Source of the DNA: Methanocaldococcus villosus KIN24-T80 | GTDB lineage: Archaea > AGJL01 > Methanococci > Methanococcales > Methanocaldococcaceae | Reading direction: 5' to 3' | Length of the DNA: 64,000 bases | Assembly (NCBI RefSeq): GCF_000371805.1 | Contig: NZ_AQUK01000001.1 | Location: forward strand, 606,268 to 670,267 | Part shown: piece after piece, positions 29,054 through 38,101 of the stretch | How the letters are laid out: each line of letters begins with the position of its first letter | How positions within the stretch are numbered: the first letter of the stretch is position 1 | Notes under the pieces: model-generated | What the model was told of the DNA's origin: nothing | The model's database searches: none | Seen by the model: only the letters and a program-made list of their open reading frames with translations | Translations under genes and position numbers: made by a program

Positions 29054-30959
29054 CTTTACTACCTTCTTTTACATCTCTATCTACTGTTAATAAGCTAACT
29101 GTTTTATCATCTTCAGCAGCTAATATCATTCCCTCTGATGTTATACCAAAGATCTTAGCTGGTTTTAAATTACAAATAACAATAACTTTCTTGTTTATTA
29201 GCTCCTCTGGTTTATAATACTCTTTTATTCCAGAAACTATTTGCCTCTTCTCATTTCCTAAATCAATTGTAAGTCTCAATAGTTTCTTTGAACCTTTCAC
29301 TTCTTCAGCTTCAACAATCTTTCCCACTCTTAAATCAATTTTTTGGAAATCTTGAATATCAATAAATTCCATATTATCTCCTTTTAATTTGTTTTTTAAT
29401 CTTTCTATATCATCATCTTCAACCTTTTTAAATACAATCTTTGGCTTCTTTAACTCATTACCCCTAATCTCTATATCTAACTCTTCATTCATTATATCTA
29501 AAATCTCTTTAGATTTTTTTGGCATATATGGGTATAGGAGATAAGCTATAGTTTTCACTAACTTACAGCAGACATAGAGGATCTGTTTTAATCTATCTTC
29601 ACTCTCAATATTCCAAGGTTCCATTTTTTGGAAGTAACTATTACCCTCTATAGCTAGGTGCAATACATTAACCAAAGCTTCTCTAAATTTAAAACTCCTT
29701 ATATTTTTATCATATTCATCTAAAGTTTTCTCTATCATATCTAATATTTTCTTGTCTTCATCTTCTAAACTATCAACTACAGGAACTGATTTAAACTTTC
29801 TATATGTAAATGTTAACACTCTATGGGTAAAGTTTCCAATAATATTTATAAGCTCATTATTTATCTTATTTTTAAACTCTTCAAATGAGAAATCACTATC
29901 TTTGAATAATGGTGATGCTATAATTAAATAATATCTCAAATAATCAGGTTCAAACACCTCAACAAAATCTTTTACCCAAATAACCCATCTTTTACTAGTA
30001 CTCATTTTTTTTCCTTCTAATGTTAAATACCCTCCAGCAATAACAGATGTTGGTAGATTATAACCTTTATGTGCAATTAACATCCCAGGCCAAAATACAG
30101 CATGATGAACAATTATATCTTTTCCTATAAAATGATATATCTTTGTATCTTTATCTACCCAATAGTTTTCTTTATTTATCATTTTTGTGAATGATATATA
30201 TCCTATAGGAGCTTCTAACCAAACATACATTACTTGATCACTACCAGGGATTGGAACTCCCCAGCTAATATCTCTTGATACATCCCAATCCCTTAATTCA
30301 TTTATCCAATTCAATGCGAGATTCCTTACATGTTCAGGCATCTCTTCAGCATTTTTAATATATCTCTCTAACTCTTCTTTTAAAGCACTAAGTTTGAAGA
30401 AATAATGAATAGTTTTCTTTATTACAGGCCTATTTCCACAGATAACACAGTATGGGTCCTTTAATTCTATAGGTTCTATATGTCTCCCACAACTTTCACA
30501 GTGATCTCCTCTAGCTTCTCCACCACAGTATGGACAAGTTCCTTCAACATATCTATCTGGTAAGAATTTTTTACAATTTTCACAATAAAATTGCTCTATC
30601 TCCTTTTCATAAATATATCCATTTTCCTTTAATTTTAAAAAAAACTCTTGAGCTGTTTTTATATGTATATCACTATGAGTTTTCCCAAATACATCAAATT
30701 CAATATTTAAACTTTCCAAATCTCTTTTTATTTCATTATGATATTTTTCAACTATCTCTTCAGGGTTTTTTCCCTCTTTTTCAGCAATTAATAAAATAGG
30801 AACTCCATGATTATCTGTCCCACCAACATGAATAACTTCTTCCCCTTTTAGCTTAAGATATTTATATAAAATATCAGCAGGTATGTATGTGCTTCTAACA
30901 TGGCCTAAATGTAGAGGGCCATTTGTATATGCTAAAGCCGTAGTTATTAGATATTTCAT
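29046..30959 (-). CDS. metG: Methionyl-tRNA synthetase
   Basis: A 637-aa class I synthetase. The HIGH-type motif is [18 protein letters not shown] appears as KKMSTSKRW, and a zinc knuckle domain has CENCKKF, CPYCGG, CESCGRH and CVICGN. The C-terminal about 110 residues form the EMAP/OB tRNA-binding domain ([19 protein letters not shown]). The start ATG has GGTGA upstream. Followed in the same direction by nothing before mptA; it is the last gene of the ribH-hisE-ribL-metG run. Confidence 0.97.
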   Translation of the reverse strand: MKYLITTALAYTNGPLHLGHVRSTYIPADILYKYLKLKGEEVIHVGGTDNHGVPILLIAEKEGKNPEEIVEKYHNEIKRDLESLNIEFDVFGKTHSDIHIKTAQEFFLKLKENGYIYEKEIEQFYCENCKKFLPDRYVEGTCPYCGGEARGDHCESCGRHIEPIELKDPYCVICGNRPVIKKTIHYFFKLSALKEELERYIKNAEEMPEHVRNLALNWINELRDWDVSRDISWGVPIPGSDQVMYVWLEAPIGYISFTKMINKENYWVDKDTKIYHFIGKDIIVHHAVFWPGMLIAHKGYNLPTSVIAGGYLTLEGKKMSTSKRWVIWVKDFVEVFEPDYLRYYLIIASPLFKDSDFSFEEFKNKINNELINIIGNFTHRVLTFTYRKFKSVPVVDSLEDEDKKILDMIEKTLDEYDKNIRSFKFREALVNVLHLAIEGNSYFQKMEPWNIESEDRLKQILYVCCKLVKTIAYLLYPYMPKKSKEILDIMNEELDIEIRGNELKKPKIVFKKVEDDDIERLKNKLKGDNMEFIDIQDFQKIDLRVGKIVEAEEVKGSKKLLRLTIDLGNEKRQIVSGIKEYYKPEELINKKVIVICNLKPAKIFGITSEGMILAAEDDKTVSLLTVDRDVKEGSKVR

Positions 30960-30965
30960 AATCTT

Positions 30966-31412
30966 TCACCTAATTTCTTTATTGCAAAATCTTTTAACAA
31001 TTTCTTTAACAATATCAAAAGAGCTATGAAATGGACATTTTTTATATTCATTATATCTCACAACTTTAACATCTAACCCATATTTTTTTAATTCTTCTTT
31101 TAATTCCTCTTCATCAAATGTTTTCTGATCAGGACCAAGGACAATGATATTAGGCTTTATCTTCAATATGGGTTCTAATTTGTTATCTAAACTACCTAAT
31201 ATAGCTCTATCTACAGGTTTTAATGCTTCTACCATTTCTCTTCTTTGCTCTTCAGGAATTATTGGTTTTCTTCCTTTAATTTTTTCAACTGTTTTATCCC
31301 TTGCTACAATAACAATTAATTCATCCCCTAAACTCTTAGCAAATTTTAAAAATTCATAATGACCTGGATGCAGTAGATCAAAAGTACCTGCGGCAACAAC
31401 AACCTTTTTCAT
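30966..31412 (-). CDS. ribL: FAD synthetase (archaeal RibL)
   Basis: Adenylylates FMN to FAD. It is a 148-aa nucleotidyltransferase with [15 protein letters not shown] (HxGH), and [15 protein letters not shown]; the Cys residues near the C-terminus ([11 protein letters not shown]) are typical of RibL. It overlaps hisE by 4 bp and precedes metG by 6 bp. With ribB, ribK and ribH here, most of the flavin pathway is in this window. Confidence 0.94.
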   Translation of the reverse strand: MKKVVVAAGTFDLLHPGHYEFLKFAKSLGDELIVIVARDKTVEKIKGRKPIIPEEQRREMVEALKPVDRAILGSLDNKLEPILKIKPNIIVLGPDQKTFDEEELKEELKKYGLDVKVVRYNEYKKCPFHSSFDIVKEIVKRFCNKEIR

Positions 31413-31693
31413 TTTCTCCTTCTTTCAAACTCTTTTATTAACTCATCCAAATCTACTCCACTGTATGCTAATAACACCATCACATGAAAAATAAGATCAG
31501 CAGATTCTTTTATTATCTCTTCTTTAATGTTATCTTTTGCAGCTAATATTAATTCAGCAGCTTCTTCTCCTATTTTCTCACATATCTTATTAATAGCTTT
31601 TTTCTCATCATCAGTTGTTAATTTAGCTACATAAGAACCTTCTGGTTTTTCTTTAATTCTTTCTTTTATAATATTGAATACTTCATATAACAT
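31409..31693 (-). CDS. hisE: Phosphoribosyl-ATP pyrophosphatase
   Basis: Second step of histidine synthesis. The 94-aa all-helical protein has the MazG-like acidic motifs [15 protein letters not shown] and [16 protein letters not shown] choose the ATG at 31693 because GAGGA lies at a workable distance, whereas the ATG at 31699 is immediately after it. It lies between ribH and ribL with 4-bp scale contacts, so the four genes are one transcript. Confidence 0.93.
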   Translation of the reverse strand: MLYEVFNIIKERIKEKPEGSYVAKLTTDDEKKAINKICEKIGEEAAELILAAKDNIKEEIIKESADLIFHVMVLLAYSGVDLDELIKEFERRRK

Positions 31694-31695
31694 AT

Positions 31696-32112
31696 TCATT
31701 CCTCTAAAGCTTTTAACCTTTTAACCATTTTTACAGCAGCTTCAACAGCTCTCTTAGCATAATCTACTCTTTCATGAGCCTGTAATCTTGTCATTCCAGG
31801 TCCTGATATCCCTAATGTGACAGGTTTATCATATTGAACAGAAAGATCTGCTATCTTTCTTGCTGCATTATGGACAACTATCTCATCATGCTCTGTTTCA
31901 CCCTCAATAACACATCCAATAGCAACTACAGCATCAACATCATCTTTTTCTAGAAGTTTTTTTATGGCTAATGGCATGTCAAAAACTCCTGGAACATAGA
32001 GTTTATATTTTATCTCAGCTCCTAAAAATTCTGCATGCTCTTCAGCTAGTTTTTCCATCATATATGTTATATCTCTATTGAACTCTGCAACAACCAAAGC
32101 TAATTTAACCAT
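31696..32112 (-). CDS. ribH: 6,7-dimethyl-8-ribityllumazine synthase
   Basis: Penultimate step of riboflavin synthesis; usually forms an icosahedral or pentameric assembly. Motifs are [40 protein letters not shown] and [16 protein letters not shown]. The 138-aa length is normal. Heads the ribH-hisE-ribL-metG operon; GGTGAT precedes the ATG, and AT-rich box A candidates lie just upstream. Confidence 0.96.
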   Translation of the reverse strand: MVKLALVVAEFNRDITYMMEKLAEEHAEFLGAEIKYKLYVPGVFDMPLAIKKLLEKDDVDAVVAIGCVIEGETEHDEIVVHNAARKIADLSVQYDKPVTLGISGPGMTRLQAHERVDYAKRAVEAAVKMVKRLKALEE

Positions 32113-32211
32113 AATGTTATCACCTAATTTAATTTTTATAAAAAATTCTTTATTTTTTATTTAAAAACTTTTTTTATGAATAAAAACTTAAATATAATAT
32201 AATTTCAATGA

Positions 32212-32233
32212 ACTTCTATTCAAAAATAGAAGT
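32212..32233. terminator. Perfect 9-bp hairpin beyond the distal end of CRISPR array 1
   Basis: ACTTCTATT, a four-base CAAA loop, then AATAGAAGT. It lies about 30 bp past the last repeat in the direction of array transcription (minus strand) and just before ribH. It may end the pre-crRNA or be a transcript-processing structure. There is no long T tract after it. Confidence 0.4.
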
Positions 32234-32263
32234 CTTCTTTTTCATCCTTGTTAGTTTTCATCA

Positions 32264-32659
32264 GTTTCCATCCTTGTTTTAATGGATAAGCGATTCAAAC
32301 TCGAGATTTCAGAATTTGTTAGTGATGGAGCAGTGTTTCCATCCTTGTTTTAATGGATAAGCGATTCAAACCTGATTTAGGAAACATTGGATTTATTTAT
32401 GATTTTTGTTTCCATCCTTGTTTTAATGGATAAGCGATTCAAACAGGGCTTAGGGTTTACAAGGAAATTTTGAGAATGAAGTTTCCATCCTTGTTTTAAT
32501 GGATAAGCGATTCAAACGGGTTCAACTTGGTGTTAGAGGATACAATCAGTGTGTTTCCATCCTTGTTTTAATGGATAAGCGATTCAAACGAGACAGTATA
32601 AAGGAAATGATTACTGATATAAGTTTCCATCCTTGTTTTAATGGATAAGCGATTCAAAC
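32264..32659 (-). CRISPR. CRISPR array 1: six 37-bp repeats, five spacers
   Basis: Repeats at 32264-32300, 32335-32371, 32408-32444, 32481-32517, 32553-32589 and 32623-32659, all identical, with spacers of 34, 36, 36, 35 and 33 bp. On the minus strand each repeat begins GTTTGAATCGCTTATCC and ends CAAGGATGGAAAC, so the 3' end gives an AUGGAAAC-type crRNA handle. That, and the leader on the high-coordinate side, sets transcription on the minus strand. A scrap resembling part of a repeat (CATCCTTGTT) lies at 32243-32252. The type III-A genes lie 0.4 kb away on the leader side. Confidence 0.97.
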
Positions 32660-33004
32660 CCTACGCAACTACTAACTATATTCACTAAAACTCCTATATA
32701 AATCTTTCTTTTCCCATGCGATTTTTCTTACTACCTAATTATTAAAACCTTTATAAAGTTAAGAAAGATTATGCAAATTATTTATAAATATAACGCACAA
32801 CTGTATTATAAAATATAAACAATTATAGCTTATCTAACTAAAATAAAAACAAACTAAACATAAAACTATAAAAATAAAAATAAATATCTAAAATAATTAA
32901 AAAATCTCAATTTTAATTAGAAAAAATCAGTAATACTTTTTCCCGATTTTCTCATACAAATTTTAGCAAGAGGGTATATAAAGGCAAGAAAAGTTAATTA
33001 GAGA
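32660..33004 (-). promoter_or_regulatory. CRISPR leader 1 with two box A elements
   Basis: AT-rich leader on the transcription-upstream side of array 1, almost identical to 47787-48130. A TTTATATA box on the minus strand at 32695-32702 would start transcription about 12 bases before the first repeat. A second TTTATATA at 32975-32982 lies at the far end of the conserved segment. Conservation stops abruptly at about 33004. Confidence 0.85.
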
Positions 33005-33070
33005 AGTTAATATCTAATATTAAATTAATTAAGAAGTACTCTCCCTTTAATGAAACTTTTTATTATTTCT

Positions 33071-34561
33071 TTAATGTATATTCCTTAAAACATCTATGGC
33101 ATGTTTGCACATCACATTTATTTTCCTAAATAAAATCTTTTCTTCATCCCAATCTATTGGATTTTTTCCTCTCCAAATACCCAAAACTTGAGAGATAGGT
33201 TTAACATGTATCTTACCAAAAACTATTGAAGAGATATAAATTAAATCTCTTACATTTTCCCATTTAACTAATTTTTTAAGCTCTCCAAATTCTATATAGA
33301 TTGGAATTATATCTGGCAAATATTGTAGATTATGGGTAAAATTCTTGTCAGAAGTTAAAATTAGCAATTTTCCTTTATGTTCATCTGAAAATTTAATAAA
33401 TGATTCTTTTATATTATTATCCCATACACCTTTTCCAGGGATAATGATGGCATTCCTATTATTTAATAACCTTATTTGTGATAATCCTAATTTGAATATT
33501 CTATCAATTGAAGATGGTTGATTTATAAAATCTCTATCTTCACAATCTTTAATCTTTCCTCTTTCATTGGTTAGTTCATTTATAACACATTGAGATATAA
33601 CAAAATTTGGAGATATCTTTTCTCTCTGCTTATCTAAATAGTCAATTATTTTCCTTGGTATTTGATTTATTAGTGCATTTGTGTCAAAAGTTATATAATA
33701 AGTCTCTTTTTCTTTTAGTTTTTTAAATAACCATTTATAAAACTCTTCTTCATTAAATTCTTCCTTCTCATCATCATAAACAATAAATTTAATCTCCTTT
33801 AACCCAGAAGCATTTAAAATAGTTTCAATACTCTCACAATCACCAACATAATAACTTAACTTTAAATCTTTATTTATCTCAACCTTGGCTTTGTTATCAT
33901 TCTCATATAATGAGATTGCTGCAAACTTTTGGTTTTCTACCTTAATTTCAAAATTGGATTTTCCAAATAAAAAATATTGGTTAATAATAGCCAAAATTTC
34001 CTTTCTGCTAATGGCTAAATCCTCTAACTCCTCTTTTTTTAAAACCTTGTTATCTTCTTTACCATCTGATAACTCACTTATAAACTCATGTAATTCTTGA
34101 ATTGAGAAAGGAATTAAAAAGAGAGGGTAGTTTATATAACCCATATCTTTTAAATGTAGATAATAAACTTTATCACACTTATACTTATTTTTTCCATCAC
34201 TAACCCCCTCAATACCAGCAAACATTGAGAGAGCGCTCATAAACTTCCTTCCAGGAGTCATATCTATTGCTACTTCATTTCCTCTCTTTTTTTCTTTAAC
34301 AATTATCTCTTTTAGTGCATTAGAAAAATCCTTAAAGTCATCTTCACTTACTTTATAACTTTCATCTACATCAATATTAAAATTATATGATTCATTTAAA
34401 GATTTTATATAATTTTTAATAATCTCTTTATTTTTTTCCACTTTATAATTCCATAACAAATACACCTTATCTGGGATATAACCTTCTTTAACTATAGCCA
34501 TCCATAGAGTATTAAAAACTGCTAAAGGAGAACTCCCTACAGTACTTATCCAAACTCTCAT
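33071..34561 (-). CDS. CARF-PIN fusion, putative cyclic-oligoadenylate-regulated nuclease
   Basis: Accessory effector at the 3' end of the csm operon. Residues 1 to about 170 form a CARF sensor domain: WISTVGSSPLAVFNTLW at the ligand loop and AIDMTPGRKFMSALSMFAG as the second conserved site. After a linker, about 285-430 resemble a PIN nuclease: D293 in TFDTNAL, E329 in VINEL, D381 in VWDNNIKESF and D405 in LTSDKNF, the four acidic positions expected. No HEPN R-x4-6-H motif is present, so it is not Csm6. Cas10 upstream has GGDD and could make the activator. The start ATG has GGTGA four bases upstream. The fusion and residues are seen; regulation is inferred. Confidence 0.82.
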   Translation of the reverse strand: MRVWISTVGSSPLAVFNTLWMAIVKEGYIPDKVYLLWNYKVEKNKEIIKNYIKSLNESYNFNIDVDESYKVSEDDFKDFSNALKEIIVKEKKRGNEVAIDMTPGRKFMSALSMFAGIEGVSDGKNKYKCDKVYYLHLKDMGYINYPLFLIPFSIQELHEFISELSDGKEDNKVLKKEELEDLAISRKEILAIINQYFLFGKSNFEIKVENQKFAAISLYENDNKAKVEINKDLKLSYYVGDCESIETILNASGLKEIKFIVYDDEKEEFNEEEFYKWLFKKLKEKETYYITFDTNALINQIPRKIIDYLDKQREKISPNFVISQCVINELTNERGKIKDCEDRDFINQPSSIDRIFKLGLSQIRLLNNRNAIIIPGKGVWDNNIKESFIKFSDEHKGKLLILTSDKNFTHNLQYLPDIIPIYIEFGELKKLVKWENVRDLIYISSIVFGKIHVKPISQVLGIWRGKNPIDWDEEKILFRKINVMCKHAIDVLRNIH

Positions 34562-34618
34562 TATTTCACCAAATAAAAGTTTAAAATTTCTAAAACTTTG
34601 TTTGTACTTTCCATAATT

Positions 34619-35761
34619 TTAATTAACCTTTTCCAATTTTATCCATCCTAATGGAGAGCTAATCCTATTGTGCTTAACATAAACTCCAACTGTAGTTGGA
34701 AAATCTAAATAACTTTTAGCATTTTGCCAAGTTTGATATAACTTATATTGTGGATTTCTTGGATTAATTTTTCCTTTAGGTTTATATAAATCTAAGAAAA
34801 ATTGTCTAATTTTATGGAATAGAATATTATTTTGGTCATTTTTCCATAATAATGGGTAGATAGTTTTATTTAAAAATCCTCCTTCAAAACCAAGGTTAAT
34901 ATATATAGCATCATTCTTTTCAATATCTTTTTTTAATTTTTCATAAAATTCCTTTAGAATAATAGGGAGATCTCTTTTAATTTCAAAATCTACAACAGTT
35001 TTGGAGAAGTTGTTGCACAACTCTTTAATTATTTCAAACTTCTCATAATCATTTTTTGGGTTAAAATTCTTATTTAATCTATTGTTAAGTTCTTTAAAGA
35101 ATTCTTCTTCAACTTTTAAGTTAATTATGAACTCTCCTTTGGTCATTCCTTCTAAATAATTAGGAATTGTTAGTTTTTTCTTTTTTATATGCCATCTTTT
35201 TGTTAAAATAAATTTAAATTCCTCTCTTTCTAATTTAATACTATCAGAGATTTTAAGGTATTTAAAGAAATCATCTCTAATATCTCCTATAGCCCTTCTC
35301 TCTATTTCTTTTCCTTTATTATCTATTTTTTTGTTATCTAATATTTTAAATATCTCAGAAATTTTTCCATCATAGTAATTAAATAAGTAGGCTGTTCTTA
35401 TAGCCCCTTTTATTGAACTACCAGGGATATATTTTCTATTATTTTGATGAATAAATTTTTTTACCCTTGTTCTACTATCTTCCTTTATTTCAGATTTTAT
35501 TTTATAAACAACATAATCTTCAGCACAAAGCCCAACTCTCTCTAAGATATCTTTAGCATTGGTCTCTACTCTATTTCCTATAGACTTTTTTACAATATAA
35601 TCTGATATCTCATCTATGCTTTTTAAATTTCCCAAAACCTCTAAAGCCTTTTCAATATCTACTATATGAGCAATATTATTTTCAATATAGTAATCTAATG
35701 GTGTATATTCCTCCCCACAGCCAATAAATATTGGTGTTATTAGAGAGCATTTTAGCATCAT
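34619..35761 (-). CDS. csm5: Type III-A effector subunit Csm5 (RAMP)
   Basis: A Cas7-group RAMP protein capping the crRNA 3' end in the Csm complex. Seen: LITPIFIGCGEEYTPLDYY at the N-terminus and YIPGSSIKGAIRTAYL, the glycine-rich loop and helix typical of Csm5/Csm3 RAMPs; TTVGVYVKHNRISSPLGWI near the end. 380 aa. It overlaps the csm4 stop, and lies 57 bp before the CARF-PIN gene. Assignment rests on motif and gene order. Confidence 0.88.
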   Translation of the reverse strand: MMLKCSLITPIFIGCGEEYTPLDYYIENNIAHIVDIEKALEVLGNLKSIDEISDYIVKKSIGNRVETNAKDILERVGLCAEDYVVYKIKSEIKEDSRTRVKKFIHQNNRKYIPGSSIKGAIRTAYLFNYYDGKISEIFKILDNKKIDNKGKEIERRAIGDIRDDFFKYLKISDSIKLEREEFKFILTKRWHIKKKKLTIPNYLEGMTKGEFIINLKVEEEFFKELNNRLNKNFNPKNDYEKFEIIKELCNNFSKTVVDFEIKRDLPIILKEFYEKLKKDIEKNDAIYINLGFEGGFLNKTIYPLLWKNDQNNILFHKIRQFFLDLYKPKGKINPRNPQYKLYQTWQNAKSYLDFPTTVGVYVKHNRISSPLGWIKLEKVN

Positions 35762-36831
35762 TTTTCCACCAGTGGTAGAGTTATTGGTTTCCCATGAGTA
35801 TATACTGGATGGATATTTTCAGAGCTATTTTTAGGTTTAACATCTTTTACACACCCTTCAAATGCCTTAACTACAGAACCTTCAGATAAAGCCATTAATG
35901 ACCTTCTATGCTTAGTTACTAATTCTGGCTTAGTTGTTGAATAAATGTATCCTCCAAGTTCTAAAAGTTTATAATATTTAATATTACTAATCTCATCTTC
36001 TTTAGGAATTCCTACACCTAAAAGAATATTTAGTTCTCCTTGAGTATTAAACAATTCATTAAAATCTTTAAATTTTTTTATATCTTTTATCTCAACCTTT
36101 TCAAAATGACCTGCTCCTATACTTCTCTTTCCCCCTAAACCCTCATCTTCAATCAATTTTATACTTGCTTGAATCTCTTTATTTAAATATTCTGGATAAT
36201 CAATAATAAAATAAAGCTCCACATTTTTATCAAATTTGATAAACTCTACCTTATAGAGCTGCCCTTCAGCAGGTCTTTCACAAATCCTATCTATTGTGTT
36301 CTTTTCCTCATCATATGCTTCAAATAATTTTTTGATTTTTAATTTATTTTTTATCTTATTAACTTCTTCTTCTGTAGCAAATATTCCATTAACTACTCTT
36401 TTATTAAAATATCTATCTAAATCATCCTCAAATAGAGAATCAATATAACAATTATTTTCTTTGAGTTTCTCCATAACTATTTCTTTGTAAGCTTTTAAAG
36501 TAACAAATTTAATTTTCTTTATATCCTTAGGTTTGATATTTTCATAAACCTCTTTTTTTAGTAGGTAAAATATAGGATGTTCTGGTTTAGGTAGAAGGAA
36601 AATATCATCTATTTTAATAAATAATGATGATAATCTTAAATTTTCAGCCAATTCCTTAACTTTTTTATTTATTTCTTCCTTATAATCTTCCCCATACAAT
36701 AAGACAAAGTTATTAACTATGGCAGAAAATAAATTTGATGAATGGAATATTATATCACTCTTTTCCAAATCACCACTACCAAAATGATACTTACTATTAA
36801 CACTTGGTTTTAAAATAACCAACTTTTTCAT
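35758..36831 (-). CDS. csm4: Type III-A effector subunit Csm4 (RAMP, Cas5 group)
   Basis: Binds the crRNA 5' handle and Cas10. The N-terminus has LKPSVNSKYHFGSG, IIFHSSNLFSAIVNNF; a glycine-rich loop EDEGLGGKRSIGAGHF lies in the second half, typical of Csm4. The 357-aa length is normal. Its stop overlaps the csm5 start (ATGA-type contact) and it lies 25 bp after csm3. Confidence 0.9.
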   Translation of the reverse strand: MKKLVILKPSVNSKYHFGSGDLEKSDIIFHSSNLFSAIVNNFVLLYGEDYKEEINKKVKELAENLRLSSLFIKIDDIFLLPKPEHPIFYLLKKEVYENIKPKDIKKIKFVTLKAYKEIVMEKLKENNCYIDSLFEDDLDRYFNKRVVNGIFATEEEVNKIKNKLKIKKLFEAYDEEKNTIDRICERPAEGQLYKVEFIKFDKNVELYFIIDYPEYLNKEIQASIKLIEDEGLGGKRSIGAGHFEKVEIKDIKKFKDFNELFNTQGELNILLGVGIPKEDEISNIKYYKLLELGGYIYSTTKPELVTKHRRSLMALSEGSVVKAFEGCVKDVKPKNSSENIHPVYTHGKPITLPLVEK

Positions 36832-36856
36832 TTTATCACCAAAAAAAGAATAAAAC

Positions 36857-37630
36857 TTAATAATTCCAAATTTCTTCTATTTTCTTTTCTAATTCATCTA
36901 AATCTTTAGCTTCTTCTTTTTCAGCTTTTTCATTCCCTTCATAATATTGTTTAGGCCTATTTACAATTTTTAATTCCTTAAATTTAATTTTACCATATCC
37001 CCTACTTCCAGAACCTCCTAAGTAGTCATCCTCTAACAACTTCATCCCAGTTATTAGCTCTTTTAAAAGTTCTTTATCATTTTCTTTGTACACATTGAAG
37101 ACTATTTCAAATTTAAATTTACTTCCAGCAACTACCCTCTCTGTATTTCTTACCCCTCCTGTAATTGTTGTTCCTTTCAATCTATCAATAGTATTTTCTA
37201 CCTTTATCTCAAGATAATCATGAATTTCTTTACCTTCTTCTACTTCTATATATGCATCTCTAAATATCACCCTTCTTGGCTCTTTAATCTCTTTTGAATT
37301 ATGAGGTCCAAATAACTTACAAATATTACAGTCCCCACAGCTACAAGGTAAGTAACCTCTATTGTCATTGGTGTATTTTCCCTCTTTTTTCTCTAATAAA
37401 CACCTTATTTTTCCTTTTAATGAACTTCCTGGAATTAATATATTACCAAAAGCATCTTTAATTACTGGGTTGTCAGTACCTCCAATTTTTAAAGTTTCTC
37501 TAAGCCCTCCAATATGTAATCCTGTCAATAGCTCAATAACTCCTGAAATTATAACTTTTCCTTTTAATGTGTATATTTCATTATTACCCTGCTCATTATT
37601 ATTTTGATTCATTGTCTGCCCAAAAACCAT
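36857..37630 (-). CDS. csm3: Type III-A backbone RNase Csm3 (Cas7 group)
   Basis: Forms the crRNA-bound filament and cuts target RNA every six bases. The loop with the likely catalytic Asp is IGGTDNPVIKDAFG; the RAMP loop is LIPGSSLKGKIRCLLE. A zinc site is suggested by PCSCGDCNICKLFG, and GGSGSRGYGKIKF is the C-terminal glycine-rich loop. 257 aa with an extra N-terminal Asn/Gln-rich tail of about 20 residues. RNase activity should be intact. Confidence 0.93.
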   Translation of the reverse strand: MVFGQTMNQNNNEQGNNEIYTLKGKVIISGVIELLTGLHIGGLRETLKIGGTDNPVIKDAFGNILIPGSSLKGKIRCLLEKKEGKYTNDNRGYLPCSCGDCNICKLFGPHNSKEIKEPRRVIFRDAYIEVEEGKEIHDYLEIKVENTIDRLKGTTITGGVRNTERVVAGSKFKFEIVFNVYKENDKELLKELITGMKLLEDDYLGGSGSRGYGKIKFKELKIVNRPKQYYEGNEKAEKEEAKDLDELEKKIEEIWNY

Positions 37631-37646
37631 AAACTCAACACCTCAT

Positions 37647-38099
37647 TTAGTTTTCTTTACCCCCATGTAGTTTGTGATATGCAATAACAGCTTCAAAGAA
37701 GGTTTTGAAATTATTAAATTTATTTAAATTATCGATTCTATCAATAATTTCTGAAAACGTATCATGTAACTTTTTTAATGCTATTTTTTTACCTTTATTA
37801 GTCTCCTTTCCATAAGTATAAGCCATCTTTGGTTTTAGAAGAACTAACTTTTTATACCAATCTTCATTCTCCTTAATTTTCAAAACATAATCATAAAATT
37901 CTCTAATTTTTGTATTTGGAATACTAAGTATTTCATTAGCAAACTTCTCAGCAATTTCTACCATTTTATTAGCATTCTCACTTGTAATGTTTAGAATAAT
38001 ATCAATTTCTTTATCATTCAATACAATTTCTTTTTCTTCCTTTTTTCTATTACCTTCTCCTCTTTCACCTTTAAGATTTTGATATCTACTGTAACCCAT
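37647..38099 (-). CDS. csm2: Type III-A small subunit Csm2 (Cas11)
   Basis: Helical small subunit lining the target-RNA channel. Seen: [35 protein letters not shown] and a C-terminal [16 protein letters not shown], the family's typical ending. The start is the ATG at 38099, shortly after GGAGGGGGT; a reading from 38114 would add five residues. A charged, disordered N-terminal tail of about 25 residues precedes the helical core. Confidence 0.9.
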   Translation of the reverse strand: MGYSRYQNLKGERGEGNRKKEEKEIVLNDKEIDIILNITSENANKMVEIAEKFANEILSIPNTKIREFYDYVLKIKENEDWYKKLVLLKPKMAYTYGKETNKGKKIALKKLHDTFSEIIDRIDNLNKFNNFKTFFEAVIAYHKLHGGKEN

Positions 38100-38101
38100 A
38101 T

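Noticed and set aside
32243..32252. Seventh CRISPR repeat at the distal end of array 1.
   Set aside because: Only ten bases match the repeat, so it is at most a decayed remnant.
33071..34561. Csm6/Csx1 HEPN ribonuclease.
   Set aside because: No R-x4-6-H motif is present; the C-terminal domain has PIN-type acidic residues instead.
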